This document shows, piece by piece, positions 9,535 through 19,792 of a stretch of 64,000 nucleotides of DNA. The position numbers and the translations under genes were made by a program. Source of the DNA: Calothrix sp. NIES-4105 (lineage in GTDB: Bacteria > Cyanobacteriota > Cyanobacteriia > Cyanobacteriales > Nostocaceae); contig NZ_AP018290.1 in the NCBI RefSeq assembly GCF_002368415.1, positions 6,647,614 to 6,711,613 on the forward strand, written 5' to 3'. Below the pieces are notes generated by a model. The model worked only from the letters and a program-made list of their open reading frames with translations. It was not told the origin of the DNA and made no database searches. The stretch's first letter is position 1; each line of letters begins with the position of its first letter.

Positions 9535-12258
9535 ATGCCTTTAACTTTGAAAGTCCCAGATTATGAAATTACGGAAGTAATTCATGAAGCTGAGAATACA
9601 ACAGTATATCGAGCAAAATCGCAAAAAACTAACATGCCTGTGATTTTAAAGGTTTATCAGGCGGAATTTCCAACCTTAGAGCAGATTAATCGCTTAGAAC
9701 GCGAGTTTAAGATTAGCGAAAATTTGGATTTAGAGGGAGTCGTCAAGGTTTACGGTCTAGAAACCTATCAAAATCACCTTATTCTGGTGATGGAAGATTT
9801 TGGTGGTATTAGTCTTAAAAATTTTCTCTCTACAAATAATTTATCTCTTGAGACTTTCCTTGTTATAGCCGTACAGTTAGCCCAGTCTCTAGAATCTTTA
9901 CACGGTCGAAGCATCATCCATAAAGATATTAAACCAAGCAATATCATTATTAATCCACAAACGCTACAAGTAAAGATTACTGATTTTAGTATTGCTTCAA
10001 CGTTTCAGGATGTTGAGCTTGGTAACTCGACTCAACTCGAAGGGACACTCTCATATATATCTCCAGAACAAACTGGACGAATAAACCGCAAAATTGATTA
10101 CCGTAGTGATTTCTACTCGCTTGGTATAACGTTTTACGAGCTTTTAACAGGACAGTTACCGTTTGCAAGTAATGACCCATTAGAAGTTGTTCACGCGCAT
10201 ACTGCTCTAGAAGCAACACCAATTCGAGAATTAAATCAAAAATTATATGAGGAAATTCCTGAAACTGTTATATCAATAATTACTAAGCTCATGGCAAAGA
10301 ACCCAGACGCGCGCTATCAAAGCGCGTCCAAGTTACGAGTTGATTTGCAGCAGTGTTTGAGTGAGTGTAAAACTGTAAGTAAGGTTACACAAGAACAAAA
10401 ATACCCTGAATTATTACCAAGCAAGCACGAGCCAGAGCGATATAGTACAATCACCAGCACAAAGAGTACTACAACAAGTAAGGAAGTTTTAGATTTAGCG
10501 ACGATTATCAAAGCAACGAGCGCAATATCAAGCGAAATAGTTCTTGATAAATTGCTTCTTAAATTGCTGCATATCATTATCGAAAACGCTTCTGCCCAAA
10601 TAGGTTGTATTATTCTCGAACGTAATAAGCAGTTATTTATCGAAGTTGCTGACACAAATCAAGATGCATCAGTAGTTCAACTACAATCAACACCTGTCAA
10701 TGTTAGCAGTGATATTCCAGTTACAGTAGTTGATTATGTTGCTGCTACTAAAAAACCATTAATATTAACCAATGCTAGTCTTGAAGGTATTTTTCAAAAA
10801 GACTCGTATATTCTCAACAAACAACCCAAATCTATATTATGTACACCGATTTTCTACCAAAGCAAATTTATTGGTATAGTTTACCTAGAAAATAACCTAC
10901 TTACAGGCGCCTTTACGCAAGAAAGACTGGAAATTCTCCAAGTTATAACCTCGCAAGCAGCTATTGCGATTGAAAACGCGCGTTTGTTTAGTGCAGAACA
11001 ACAGAAATCTCAACAGCTAGCACAGCAAGAACAACAATATCGCGGTATTTTTGAAGCTGTCACCGATGGAATTAATATTATCGACATTGAAACGGGAGAA
11101 CTACTTGAAGTAAATCCCGCATATTATACAATGCATGGATATACGCATGATGAGTTTCTACAGTTAAACCCTGCTAACTATATACATCCAAATTCATATC
11201 CGAAGTTTACAGAGTTTATTAATACCGTTAAATCAGGTAGAGCGTATTACACCCAAGCAACAGACATTCATAAGGATGGAACTTTGCTAGATATTGAAGT
11301 TAAGTGTATACCATATAACTTAAATGGTAGAGCTTGTGCTTTAACTGTGATACGGGACATTTCCGAACATAAACGCGCGCTAGAAGAACTAGAGCAAACC
11401 CTAGCAAAACTCCAACGCACTCAATCTCAACTAGTCCAGACCGAAAAAATCTCTCAACTTGGACAACTTGTTGCAGGTGTTGCCCACGAAGTAAATAACC
11501 CCGTTAGCTTTATCAACGGTAACTTAACCCATGCGAAACAATATATAGAAGACATAGTTAACCTCGTTAATTTGTATCAAGAAAAATATCCAAATCCTGA
11601 CAATGATATCAAAACAAAAATCGAAAATATCGACCTCGACTTCGTACTTGAAGACCTACCCAAGCTAATTATCTCAATGAAACTAGGCACAGACCGCATC
11701 CGTGATATTATGCAGTCACTTCGCAACTTTTCACGCTCCGATACAGGTGAAAAAACTAAAATTGACATCCACCAAAGTATCAATACAACTTTGATAGTAT
11801 TATCACATCGCCTTAAAGCAAAACCCGAACGTCCAGCAATTCAAATTATTAAGCAGTATGGAAAATTACCATTATTACCGTGTTATTCCGGTCAAATAAA
11901 CCAAGTATTCATGAACTTACTAGCAAACGCTATTGATGCTTTAGACGAATCCAACATAGGTAAAACATATTTAGAAATAGAGAAAAATCCCAATCAAATC
12001 AAAATAACCACCGAACTAGTAAACGACACTAGATCTTACATTCAAATTAGAATTACCGATAACGGTTTAGGAATGACCGAAGAAGTGCGGCAAAAGTTGT
12101 TTAATGCATTTTTTACCACCAAAGTCGAAGGCAAAGGAACAGGTTTAGGACTATCAATAAGTCACCAAATCATTACTGAAGCTCATGCTGGAACATTAGA
12201 ATGTTTCTCATCTCCAGGACAAGGCGCCGAATTTGTAATTAAAATTCCGCAAATGTAG
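9535..12258 (+). CDS. Hybrid Ser/Thr kinase - GAF - PAS - histidine kinase (HstK-like)
   Basis: This 907-residue fusion joins two kinase types. The N-terminal Ser/Thr kinase fold (about 8-275) has the ATP-binding Lys in VILKVY (residue 39) and a catalytic loop HKDIKPSN (about 128) where HRD is usual. Its metal-binding motif reads DFS (about 148) instead of DFG, and its activation-segment end reads SPE. A GAF domain (about 310-485), a PAS domain (about 500-620) and an intact histidine kinase core follow: AHEVNNP (His about 651), NAIDAL, DNGLGM and GTGLGLSIS. HstK-type fusions of this order are known in Anabaena, but the long AAA/STAND middle region of the larger ones is absent here. The stop codon lies inside a REP palindrome. 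No cognate regulator is adjacent. Confidence 0.9.
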   Translation: MPLTLKVPDYEITEVIHEAENTTVYRAKSQKTNMPVILKVYQAEFPTLEQINRLEREFKISENLDLEGVVKVYGLETYQNHLILVMEDFGGISLKNFLSTNNLSLETFLVIAVQLAQSLESLHGRSIIHKDIKPSNIIINPQTLQVKITDFSIASTFQDVELGNSTQLEGTLSYISPEQTGRINRKIDYRSDFYSLGITFYELLTGQLPFASNDPLEVVHAHTALEATPIRELNQKLYEEIPETVISIITKLMAKNPDARYQSASKLRVDLQQCLSECKTVSKVTQEQKYPELLPSKHEPERYSTITSTKSTTTSKEVLDLATIIKATSAISSEIVLDKLLLKLLHIIIENASAQIGCIILERNKQLFIEVADTNQDASVVQLQSTPVNVSSDIPVTVVDYVAATKKPLILTNASLEGIFQKDSYILNKQPKSILCTPIFYQSKFIGIVYLENNLLTGAFTQERLEILQVITSQAAIAIENARLFSAEQQKSQQLAQQEQQYRGIFEAVTDGINIIDIETGELLEVNPAYYTMHGYTHDEFLQLNPANYIHPNSYPKFTEFINTVKSGRAYYTQATDIHKDGTLLDIEVKCIPYNLNGRACALTVIRDISEHKRALEELEQTLAKLQRTQSQLVQTEKISQLGQLVAGVAHEVNNPVSFINGNLTHAKQYIEDIVNLVNLYQEKYPNPDNDIKTKIENIDLDFVLEDLPKLIISMKLGTDRIRDIMQSLRNFSRSDTGEKTKIDIHQSINTTLIVLSHRLKAKPERPAIQIIKQYGKLPLLPCYSGQINQVFMNLLANAIDALDESNIGKTYLEIEKNPNQIKITTELVNDTRSYIQIRITDNGLGMTEEVRQKLFNAFFTTKVEGKGTGLGLSISHQIITEAHAGTLECFSSPGQGAEFVIKIPQM

Positions 12259-12283
12259 AGACGTGATTAATCACGTCTTTACA
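12254..12283. repeat. REP-type palindrome overlapping a stop codon
   Basis: A near-perfect inverted repeat (TGTAGAGACGTGATT with AATCACGTCTTTACA) is a variant of the GTAGAGACG family. Both arms carry GTGAT/ATCAC instead of GCGAT/ATCGC, so pairing is preserved. The TAG stop of the upstream kinase gene (12256-12258) lies inside it. Confidence 0.8.
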
Positions 12284-12378
12284 ACCAATGTGGATTTAAC
12301 AAACGCGCTGCACGCACGGTAGCCTTTATATTAAGTAGGTGCGGCAAAGCCACCTTACAAATTAAGTATTTATGCTTG

Positions 12379-13203
12379 TCAAACTTTTTTACGCCACTCT
12401 AGCAAAGCAATTCTTGAAGCTTCCCTAACAACAGAACTTAGTTCGCATCGGTACAAAGCCGCGCAAGAAAAAAAGCCAATCTCTAAAATATAAGCTTTTC
12501 CCTCAAATATACAAAGATCGAGTACCCAAATTGAATCAGGTTGCCAACCACATCCAGCAACTTCTTGAGCTAGCAAAAGCACTTCTTCTAGCATTCGTCC
12601 AGTATAAAAAGGTTTCCCAAACTGTTTATACTGAGAGGCGCCAACAATCTTCCCATCGCTTACAATAACTCGCCATTCCCCATCAATTTGTCTTTCTTTT
12701 GCCACAACAACCAGTATGTTTTCATCCTCAAGATAATGGCACCGCATAAACATCTGTAAATTATCCAGTTCTCCCAAAGAATACACATTTCCTGGAAAGA
12801 GCTTTAGAGGACTATCAGGGCGAACGAACAAACGTTTGGACTTAGCTAAATTTTCAATGTCTGAGTCGTGATGGGCAACTCGATAACACAAGTCTTTCAA
12901 AGATAGAATATAGTAAGGGGTATTTAGTAACCACTTGGATAGATACTGATAATAATTAGTACAGTAATAATGCTCAATTCTACCAATTACTCCAGGCGCC
13001 CAAGGTAAAATCAAAATTTTAGAAGCAACATGAATAGAGCCGTAAAATAATATACATTCATCTTCTGGAAAAAAGCGTGTAAAATCCGTATCTTCTTTAC
13101 TATAATCAATGACTCTTACTTGGTGTCCTTGATTTTGAATCTCCGAAACTAATGGAATAATCGAACTTCCAAACACCCCATCTTCAACAATCCAATTAAC
13201 CAT
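12379..13203 (-). CDS. ATP-grasp domain protein (DUF4343-like)
   Basis: This 274-residue protein has an ATP-grasp-like C-terminal half, including RLFVRPDSPLKLFPG, a WRVIVSDGKIVGASQY strand pair and the metal-binding segment WVLDLC...KAYILEIG. The ATP-grasp fold activates carboxylates through acyl phosphates, so a ligase activity on a peptide or small molecule is expected, but no substrate can be inferred. The N-terminal third looks like the alpha/beta lobe seen in DUF4343 proteins. It stands alone, with no precursor peptide or transporter gene visible nearby. The fragmented Uma2/WD40 remnants begin just upstream of its start. Confidence 0.7.
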   Translation of the reverse strand: MVNWIVEDGVFGSSIIPLVSEIQNQGHQVRVIDYSKEDTDFTRFFPEDECILFYGSIHVASKILILPWAPGVIGRIEHYYCTNYYQYLSKWLLNTPYYILSLKDLCYRVAHHDSDIENLAKSKRLFVRPDSPLKLFPGNVYSLGELDNLQMFMRCHYLEDENILVVVAKERQIDGEWRVIVSDGKIVGASQYKQFGKPFYTGRMLEEVLLLAQEVAGCGWQPDSIWVLDLCIFEGKAYILEIGFFSCAALYRCELSSVVREASRIALLEWRKKV

Positions 13204-13230
13204 AATAAATTAAGGCGCCTTCGATAAGCC

Positions 13231-13440
13231 TTATATAAAGCCAGTATGTACTTGATAATTTATACTTTGTTGTAGTACTGTTAATACTTTTCCCATATTT
13301 TTTGACAGTAAGGCTTTTACATCTAACCATAAGCCTGGAAATACCTGGCTTTTAATAATACCAGCAACATCAGGCAGCAGTGATACATACTTACCGTTAT
13401 CTATGCTAAACCAGTCAAGCTTGTTATCTAAAACTTGCCA
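13231..13440 (-). pseudogene. Uma2 family (DUF820) nuclease, C-terminal remnant
   Basis: On the minus strand about 65 residues (VLDNKLDWFSIDNGKYVSLL, then DVAGIIKSQVFPGLWLDV and a Val/Leu-rich end) match the conserved C-terminus of Uma2 proteins, a PD-(D/E)XK-like family very abundant in cyanobacteria. The N-terminal nuclease core is missing. Upstream of about 13440 the frame runs into sequence that reads as a WD40 fragment on the other strand. I read this as a truncated remnant left by a rearrangement, not a working gene. Confidence 0.65.
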
Positions 13441-13981
13441 AATGATAGATTCTACGTTCAGATTATGGAATGTTAGTGATGGCGAATGCATTCAAATTGT
13501 ACAAGCACATTCAGATAAAGTATATTCGATAGCATTAAGTATCGATGGAAAAATGCTTGCTACTTCCAGTTCTGATTGCACAATAAAACTTTGGAATTTT
13601 TATACTGGAGAATATATCAAAACTTTTCGAGGGCATACAGATACAGTTGAATTTCTAACTTTTAGTCCTGATAGCCAAACTTTGATAAGTAGCAGTTACG
13701 ACCAAACTATTAAATTATGGGATATTGGCACAGGCGAATGTCTGAAAACTCTACAAGACCATTTTGGTTCTGTTTGGTCTGTTGCAGTTAATTCTTTCGG
13801 TACAACTATGGCGAGTACTAGTCATGATAATACAATAAAGCTTTGGAATTTTAAAACAGGTGAGTGCCTAATAACTCTTAAGCACTCAAGACCCTACGAA
13901 CACATGAATATCACAGGTGTTAAAGGACTGACAGAGGTAGAAATTACTACCCTCAAAGCATTAGGTGCAGTTTCCGATTAA
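13440..13981 (+). pseudogene. WD40 repeat protein, C-terminal fragment
   Basis: The frame (open from 13403) encodes about 3.5 WD40 blades with the usual endings (FRLWNVSDG, IKLWNFYTG, IKLWDIGTG, IKLWNFKTG). It then has the conserved cyanobacterial tail RPYEHMNITGVKGLTE followed by LKALGAV, which is typical of large NACHT/NB-ARC-WD40 or kinase-WD40 proteins. A whole protein would have seven or more blades and an N-terminal effector, so this is the 3' end of a larger gene. The first residues before STFRLW do not fit and lie over the Uma2 remnant. It is probably non-functional. Confidence 0.7.
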
Positions 13982-14391
13982 GTAATTGATTTACTTTAAT
14001 TGCGGGGATTTGAATGCGTGAATTTTGAATTCGGGCACGATCTAGTCACCCCCAGCAGCATGTCATGGCGCCACTTCAATAGTTCATATTTTACCCATTT
14101 GAGTAAATCCCGCGCACGAAAGGGGAATTTTTAGGGGGTCTTAGCCCCCCTTCCACGCGCTGCGGTGTACACACATCTTTAATAAGCCCTTTCTTTCCCC
14201 CCTTTGTGTACGAGCGTGCCTACCCTGCGGGAAATCCTCCGGATTACGTGGTTCTTTAAAGAGATAAACCACAAAGAACACGAAGGACACAAAGAAAGAG
14301 AAGAAAGAGAAACTTGTGTGTACACGGTAGCCTTATTAAGGGGGGTTGGGGGGGATCAAATTCAACGCACAGGCACCGGACGCCTATGCTA
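13982..14391. other. Intergenic region with inverted repeats
   Basis: No gene is supported here. A G/C-rich hairpin lies near 14130-14150 (AGGGGG...CCCCCC). A segment near 14165-14185 (GTGTACACACATC and AATAAGCC) has its inverted counterpart near 14312-14340 (TTGTGTGTACAC and GCCTTATTAAGG). Between them is an A/G-rich CACAAAG/CACGAAGG/CACAAAG stretch, also seen inverted near 42510-42530, which is a widespread non-coding repeat in cyanobacteria. A short frame at 14204-14395 is made of this repeat and is not a gene. Confidence 0.55.
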
Positions 14392-15996
14392 CTAACTATT
14401 AATAGCTAATTGGGCGTGTTGTCTTTGCTGCTGGGAAGATGCATACAATCTATTCAGTGCATTTACGTATGCTTGCGCTGATGCCACAATAATATCGGTA
14501 TTAGCTGCATGTCCGGAAAATACTCGCCCTTCATGTTGTAACCTAATTGTTACTTCTCCAAGCGCATCAATTCCCGCTGTCACTGATTGTACAGAAAACT
14601 CGATTAATTGATTTGGTACACCAGCAACTCGGTTAATCGCTTTATAAATTGCATCTACTGGCCCAGTTCCAATTGCTGCATCCGTTAATTCTTCACCCGA
14701 AGGGTTACGTAATGTTACGGTTGCTGTTGCCCGCGCGTGGTCGCCGCATGATACTTGTACTAATTCGAGTTTAAATAACTCCGGCGCCTGTTTAATTTCA
14801 TCGTTAACTAGTGCCTCTAAGTCCCAGTCGGTTATTTCTTTCTTTTTATCAGCAACTTCTTTAAACCGAACAAACGCTTTGTTTAAATCTGTCTCTGATA
14901 ATTCATAACCTAATTCCTTCAGCCGAGTCCGAACTGCATTCCGCCCAGAGTGTTTACCTAAAACTATTTGGTTCTCTGTTAAACCAATTAACTGAGCATC
15001 CATAATTTCGTAAGTGAGTTTATTTTTCAAAACTCCATCTTGGTGAATTCCTGACTCATGAGCAAAAGCATTGGCGCCAACGATAGCTTTATTCGGCTGT
15101 ACTAACATCCCGGTTAAACTCGATACTAAGCGCGATGTTTTATATAGTTGGCGTGTGTCGATATTTGTCAGTGATTCTTCGGAATTAGCTGGTTTACCAA
15201 AGAACGGGTTGAAGTATTGCCGACGTACATGTAACGCCATTACTAACTCTTCTAAAGCAGCATTTCCCGCGCGTTCGCCAATGCCATTAATTGTACATTC
15301 GAGTTGACGGGCGCCGTTTTTGACTGCTTCTAAAAAGTTTGCAACCGCTAAACCTAAGTCATCGTGACCATGAACGGAAATAATCGCTTTGTCTATATTA
15401 GGGACATTTTCTTTGATGCCCTTTATTAATGCTCCAAACTCACTTGGTGTTGTATAACCAACTGTATCGGGAATATTAACCGTTGTGGCGCCTGCATTAA
15501 TAACTTTTTCTAATACTTCGTACAAAAATTCTGGGTCGGAACGCCCAGCGTCTTCGGGTGAGAATTCGATGTCGTTGGTAAAGCTTTTAGCATACGCGAC
15601 CATTTCCTCTGCGACAGCCAAAACTTCACTTCTTGTTTTTTTCAACTTATATTCAAGGTGAATATCGGAAGTAGCGATAAAAGTGTGAATTCTTCCTTTG
15701 GCAGCACCTTTAATAGCTTCTGCTGCTGCCTTGATATCGTCATGCCGTGCGCGCGCCAAACTACAAATAATTGGGCCATTTTCTGTTCCAACAGTTTGGG
15801 CTATTTTGCTCACTGCCTCAAAGTCACCAGGACTCGCAAATGCAAACCCCGCTTCGATTATATCTACACCAAGACGTGCTAGTTGCTTGGCTATAACCAG
15901 CTTCTCGTCAATGTTGAGCGTGGCGCCAGGAGATTGTTCGCCGTCGCGAAGTGTAGTATCAAAGATGATGATTCGGTCTTGTGTGCTGTTACTCAT
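14392..15996 (-). CDS. leuA: 2-isopropylmalate synthase
   Basis: This 534-residue enzyme condenses acetyl-CoA with 2-oxoisovalerate, the first committed step of leucine synthesis. The HMGL-like barrel shows the catalytic and metal signature [12 protein letters not shown] (residues 13-24) and the downstream metal motif [13 protein letters not shown] (about 204-216). The C-terminal regulatory LeuA dimer domain follows (about 390-520), including the GTGPVDA loop. That domain normally binds leucine for feedback inhibition, so the enzyme is probably leucine-sensitive. Length is typical of the long LeuA form. It stands alone, with a 3' end flanked by repeat DNA. Confidence 0.96.
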   Translation of the reverse strand: MSNSTQDRIIIFDTTLRDGEQSPGATLNIDEKLVIAKQLARLGVDIIEAGFAFASPGDFEAVSKIAQTVGTENGPIICSLARARHDDIKAAAEAIKGAAKGRIHTFIATSDIHLEYKLKKTRSEVLAVAEEMVAYAKSFTNDIEFSPEDAGRSDPEFLYEVLEKVINAGATTVNIPDTVGYTTPSEFGALIKGIKENVPNIDKAIISVHGHDDLGLAVANFLEAVKNGARQLECTINGIGERAGNAALEELVMALHVRRQYFNPFFGKPANSEESLTNIDTRQLYKTSRLVSSLTGMLVQPNKAIVGANAFAHESGIHQDGVLKNKLTYEIMDAQLIGLTENQIVLGKHSGRNAVRTRLKELGYELSETDLNKAFVRFKEVADKKKEITDWDLEALVNDEIKQAPELFKLELVQVSCGDHARATATVTLRNPSGEELTDAAIGTGPVDAIYKAINRVAGVPNQLIEFSVQSVTAGIDALGEVTIRLQHEGRVFSGHAANTDIIVASAQAYVNALNRLYASSQQQRQHAQLAINS

Positions 15997-16093
15997 TTCG
16001 GTATTTTTGTTAGTTTTTAGTAGCTACAAAATATTTTCAACTTGATTCAACTTGATGTTTATAAGTTTTAATATTGTTAAAAAATACTCTTGT

Positions 16094-16630
16094 TTAAGGA
16101 CCTTCGGTTTTTTCTATAACTTCGCGAATATCGTTTAAATCTATATATCTATCCGTAGCATTACGTAGCTCCCGTGCTATCATTCCTTCTGTTGATACAA
16201 CTGTTATATGAGTATTTTTAGAACGTAATAATTCGATTGCTCGCTCAAAGTCACCATCGCCACTAAATAAAACTACACGGTCATATTGGTCTACAGTATT
16301 AAACATATCTACAACAATTTCTATATCTAAATTAGCTTTTTGTGAATAGCGACCGGAAGTGTCATCATAATATTCTTTCAAAATTTTAGTGCGGACGGTA
16401 TAACCTAAACTGATAAGAGCATCACGAAAACCTCTTTGGTCTTGAGGGTCTTTTAAACCAGTGTACCAGAATGCGTTAATGAGCGTCGTTTCGGACTGTT
16501 CGTATTTAAAGTATTCTAGTACTCGTCGCGGGTCAAAAAACCAGCCATTTTTTTGTTGAGCGTAAAACATATTGTTTCCGTCTACAAAAATAGACAGACG
16601 ATTCATAGTAGTACCCATAGAAAATAACAC
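16094..16630 (-). CDS. NYN domain protein, LabA/DUF88 family
   Basis: This 178-residue protein has the NYN (PIN-like) fold, with acidic residues where the family coordinates metal: FVDGNNM near the start, DIEIVVDM in the middle and LFSGDGDFERAI (about 120-131). LabA-type proteins in cyanobacteria include one that affects circadian output in Synechococcus; others are presumed RNases. Neither role is proven here. The frame starts at 16630 (MLFSMG), but internal starts at MGTTMNRL or MNRL directly before the first strand are more natural. It is separated from leuA by about 100 bases, so independent transcription is likely. Confidence 0.85.
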   Translation of the reverse strand: MLFSMGTTMNRLSIFVDGNNMFYAQQKNGWFFDPRRVLEYFKYEQSETTLINAFWYTGLKDPQDQRGFRDALISLGYTVRTKILKEYYDDTSGRYSQKANLDIEIVVDMFNTVDQYDRVVLFSGDGDFERAIELLRSKNTHITVVSTEGMIARELRNATDRYIDLNDIREVIEKTEGP

Positions 16631-17458
16631 CTACATATATAGAATAAGAATTTAGATAAAACAAGAGGTTATAGCAATTTAAAATGTTAAGACTGCTAAT
16701 ATCAATAAAAATAGTTGACGTGTATAGCTTTTATCTTGCATTACTCCAGTGGAAATTAATTTAAACATTTATTACAGTACAGGCATTGAGGTTTATACTT
16801 TTACCCAGATAGATGGATAGATGTTCCCCACAATTGCAATCTACCAATAAATTAGACTTTTGGGACAGCATTCAATACTGCATATCAATCCAGTTTACTC
16901 CTAAACAGGTATGAAATTGGCAACTACTGTCCTTATTAACTCGCAACCGCTTATAATCGCTCGTATTTGTCTTGCAACCGCAATCAAGAACACATCAAGA
17001 TTTATGACAAATGAAAGCAATTTCGTGTTTTGCATTGCTTGCATGTCATGAAATGCACTGCGTACATTAACAAGATGCATGATTGGAGTACTGGTAGTGT
17101 TATAGTTGCGAGTAGCAAAACTTGCGGACGACAAGTTCTGCTATCCGTATCTACATCATCTATTGTTCCCAAGATTGATCAAAAATTCTCGACACTGCTT
17201 ATATAAATTAGAGTAAACCCCCGAAAGCGAGGATTTCTACGAGCGTTTTATCTGTATGGCTCAAGCGTTGGGGATTCAGGACTGTATCAAGCGGCAATTG
17301 ACAGCTAAATTAATTTAGTACAAAATAACTATATGATGTAAATGAGTATAAATTACTAATGTATAAATTTTCATACAAGTATAGTTTTTAGTGTTTAGCG
17401 TATAAAGTATGTGTAAATAAATAATGGAACAAGCGGTAAATCAACTAGACATTACGCT
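16631..17458. other. Long divergent intergenic region, no gene recognised
   Basis: About 830 bases separate the LabA-like gene (minus) from the CHASE2 kinase gene (plus). Frames inside it (for example 16901-17134 minus, and about 50 codons from 17048 plus) have no recognisable motif, biased composition or good ribosome site, and I do not annotate them. No tRNA-like or terminator-like structure stood out. It probably holds the two promoters. Confidence 0.5.
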
Positions 17459-19792
17459 ATGAATGAAGAACCTACACCTACCTTAACTAAAAAGTATGTT
17501 CCGGCGACAGACCAGCAGTCAAGTAGAACTACAAAATCTACTTCCACGACGGGAGCGCGTCAATACAAAAAGATCGCGCGCTTTGGTCATTGGCTAGCAT
17601 TTGTATGGACAGTAGGTGCAGGGTTACTGACTATCTCCAGTTTGCGGTTGCCTAGTATGATGGAGAATCAGGCACAATCGGCATTTTATCAATTTCGTGG
17701 TTCGATTGCACCGCCAAAGGATATTATAATTCTGGCAATTGACGACGCTTCGATTTCAACGCCAGCAGTATCTTACGCAACCGACCCTGTAAAATATGGT
17801 CATTTGGAGCCTTTAAAAGGATTTCCTTATAAGCGTGAAGCATACGCGCGCGTTATAGAAAAACTGGTTCAAGCCGGAGCGCGCGTTGTCGCATTAGATG
17901 TTATTTTCGACTTGCCAAGTAGTTATGGTGAAGAAGATGACCGCAAGCTACAAGCAGCATTACAACGGTATGGTAGCAAAGTTGTTCTAGCTGCGTCTTA
18001 TGAAACTTTTGATACTGATAGTGGTTCCATAACACAATTACGTTCTCCCCAAGGGCAACTTCGCGTTGGTTCAGTCTCAACTGGGTCTGTAAATTTTCCT
18101 ATAGAGGTTGACGGCAAGATTCATCGCTTTGCGGGTGAGTATACTAAAGAACTTACCGAAACCCAAGGTAGCTTATTAGATAAAATACCAGACTTCAGCA
18201 CAGCGACTTTGCGGGCGGCAAATATCGACTATCCAAAACCATTAGGTGATAGAATTTATTATCGAGGCTCTGCTGGTAGTTTTGAGCAAATTCCATTTTG
18301 GCACGTTTTTGACCAAATGTTTTGGGATAGCAATTTACAGTCCGGAAAAGTATTTAAAGACAAAATAGTAATAATTGGCGCCACTGCAACGGCTGCAAAT
18401 GATTTTCATTCAGTTGCTGTGAACTGGCTATTTCCTGAACGTATGGCTGGGGTAGAAATACATGCAAACGCAATTGCAACACTGAAGCAAGGTAACTCAG
18501 TTAGAATTGCATTTAACACTCGCTATAGAAGTAGCTTATTTGTCTTAGTCTTAGTTGGTGGTAGTGCGTATTTTATATCTAGAAAAAAATATAATCGAGT
18601 TCGAGTTTTTACTAGCTTTAGTATTGCTATAGCCTGGGGAGTTATTAACTATATACTGTTTGTTTCAAGTCAATTATTTTTACCAACAGCCATACCTATA
18701 ATTGCATTGTTAGCGATTGGATTATCTTATTTAGGTATTGAAATTGCAATTCAACAATTACGAAAAATTCAGTTAGTTGATATTATCCAAAAAAATCCTT
18801 ATTCTCGTATTGCCCAAGAGATTCTTAGTCAGCAAGAAGACCTTATAGATTTACTGAAAAAGCGTGAAATTCAAATTAGCGGAAAAATTCTAGATGGACG
18901 TTATCGTATCGTTAAAGTTTTAGGTTCAGGTGGATTCAGCGAAACTTATATAGCAGAAGATACAAGACTTCCGGGTAATCCGTTATGCGTCGTTAAACAA
19001 CTTCAACCAGTAAATAATAAACCTGAACAATTGGAAGTTGCTCGGCGCCTTTTTAGTTCAGAAGCTCAAACTCTTCAACAATTAGGAACGCATCCTCAAA
19101 TACCTCAGTTGATGGCTTATTTTGAAGAGGATGAAGAATTTTATTTAGTTCAAGAATTTATCGATGGTAATTCTTTGAGTCAGGAACTCCCATCAGGAAA
19201 ACGTCATAATCAAGGTGTTGTTATCGAGATGTTGTGTGAATTACTACAAATCTTAAAATTTGTACATCAAAAAGGTGTAATTCACCGTGATATTAAGCCA
19301 AGTAATATTATGCGACGAAAAAGTGACCATCAACTTGTGCTGATTGATTTTGGCGCCGTTAAGCAAGTCTCGACAAATTTACTTGAAAATCTGGAAGATA
19401 CAGCATTTACTATTGGTATCGGCACCAAAGGTTACGCACCTAGAGAACAGTGCTTCGGGCGCCCGCAATATAGCAGCGATATTTACGCAGTTGGAATGAT
19501 TGGTATCAAGGCATTAACAGGAGTTTCTCCTCACGAACTCCAGCATGATGACAACGGTGAATTAATATGGATAGAGCGCGCGGAAGTTGCAACTAGTTTT
19601 GCTAATATACTTAACAAGATGGTGCGCGATAGTTTTCAAGAGCGTTATCAAACTGCAACAGATGCTCTTAATGCGTTAAACAAATTAATTTCTGCTGATA
19701 ATATTCAACCTTTACCCTTAGACAATTTATCTATCAATACCCAATCTTTAGAAGATTCAGAAGTCCCAACTATACCTTGGGATGGAAATTAG
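17459..19792 (+). CDS. CHASE2-domain membrane Ser/Thr protein kinase
   Basis: This 777-residue protein starts with a Thr/Ser-rich cytoplasmic tail and a transmembrane helix (about 44-64). A CHASE2 extracytoplasmic sensor follows (about 70-345), including the AIDDASI and VVALDVIFDLPS segments and the GATATAAND motif. Three membrane helices (about 357-435) lead to a complete Ser/Thr kinase domain (about 477-735). Its motifs are GSGGFSETY, an ATP Lys in CVVKQL, HRDIKPSN (about 608), DFGAVK (about 630) and the GTKGYAPREQ activation segment. CHASE2 modules sense unknown external cues. The downstream FecR protein and outer-membrane protein suggest a shared envelope-stress or surface-signalling role (inference). 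The kinase looks fully active. Confidence 0.93.
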   Translation: MNEEPTPTLTKKYVPATDQQSSRTTKSTSTTGARQYKKIARFGHWLAFVWTVGAGLLTISSLRLPSMMENQAQSAFYQFRGSIAPPKDIIILAIDDASISTPAVSYATDPVKYGHLEPLKGFPYKREAYARVIEKLVQAGARVVALDVIFDLPSSYGEEDDRKLQAALQRYGSKVVLAASYETFDTDSGSITQLRSPQGQLRVGSVSTGSVNFPIEVDGKIHRFAGEYTKELTETQGSLLDKIPDFSTATLRAANIDYPKPLGDRIYYRGSAGSFEQIPFWHVFDQMFWDSNLQSGKVFKDKIVIIGATATAANDFHSVAVNWLFPERMAGVEIHANAIATLKQGNSVRIAFNTRYRSSLFVLVLVGGSAYFISRKKYNRVRVFTSFSIAIAWGVINYILFVSSQLFLPTAIPIIALLAIGLSYLGIEIAIQQLRKIQLVDIIQKNPYSRIAQEILSQQEDLIDLLKKREIQISGKILDGRYRIVKVLGSGGFSETYIAEDTRLPGNPLCVVKQLQPVNNKPEQLEVARRLFSSEAQTLQQLGTHPQIPQLMAYFEEDEEFYLVQEFIDGNSLSQELPSGKRHNQGVVIEMLCELLQILKFVHQKGVIHRDIKPSNIMRRKSDHQLVLIDFGAVKQVSTNLLENLEDTAFTIGIGTKGYAPREQCFGRPQYSSDIYAVGMIGIKALTGVSPHELQHDDNGELIWIERAEVATSFANILNKMVRDSFQERYQTATDALNALNKLISADNIQPLPLDNLSINTQSLEDSEVPTIPWDGN

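Noticed and set aside
14204-14395. 63-codon frame upstream of leuA's end
   Set aside because: Encoded by the A/G-rich non-coding repeat (CACAAAG units) and an inverted repeat; no protein features.
16901-17134. 77-codon frame on the minus strand
   Set aside because: No motif, poor composition and no ribosome site, in a long non-coding divergent region.
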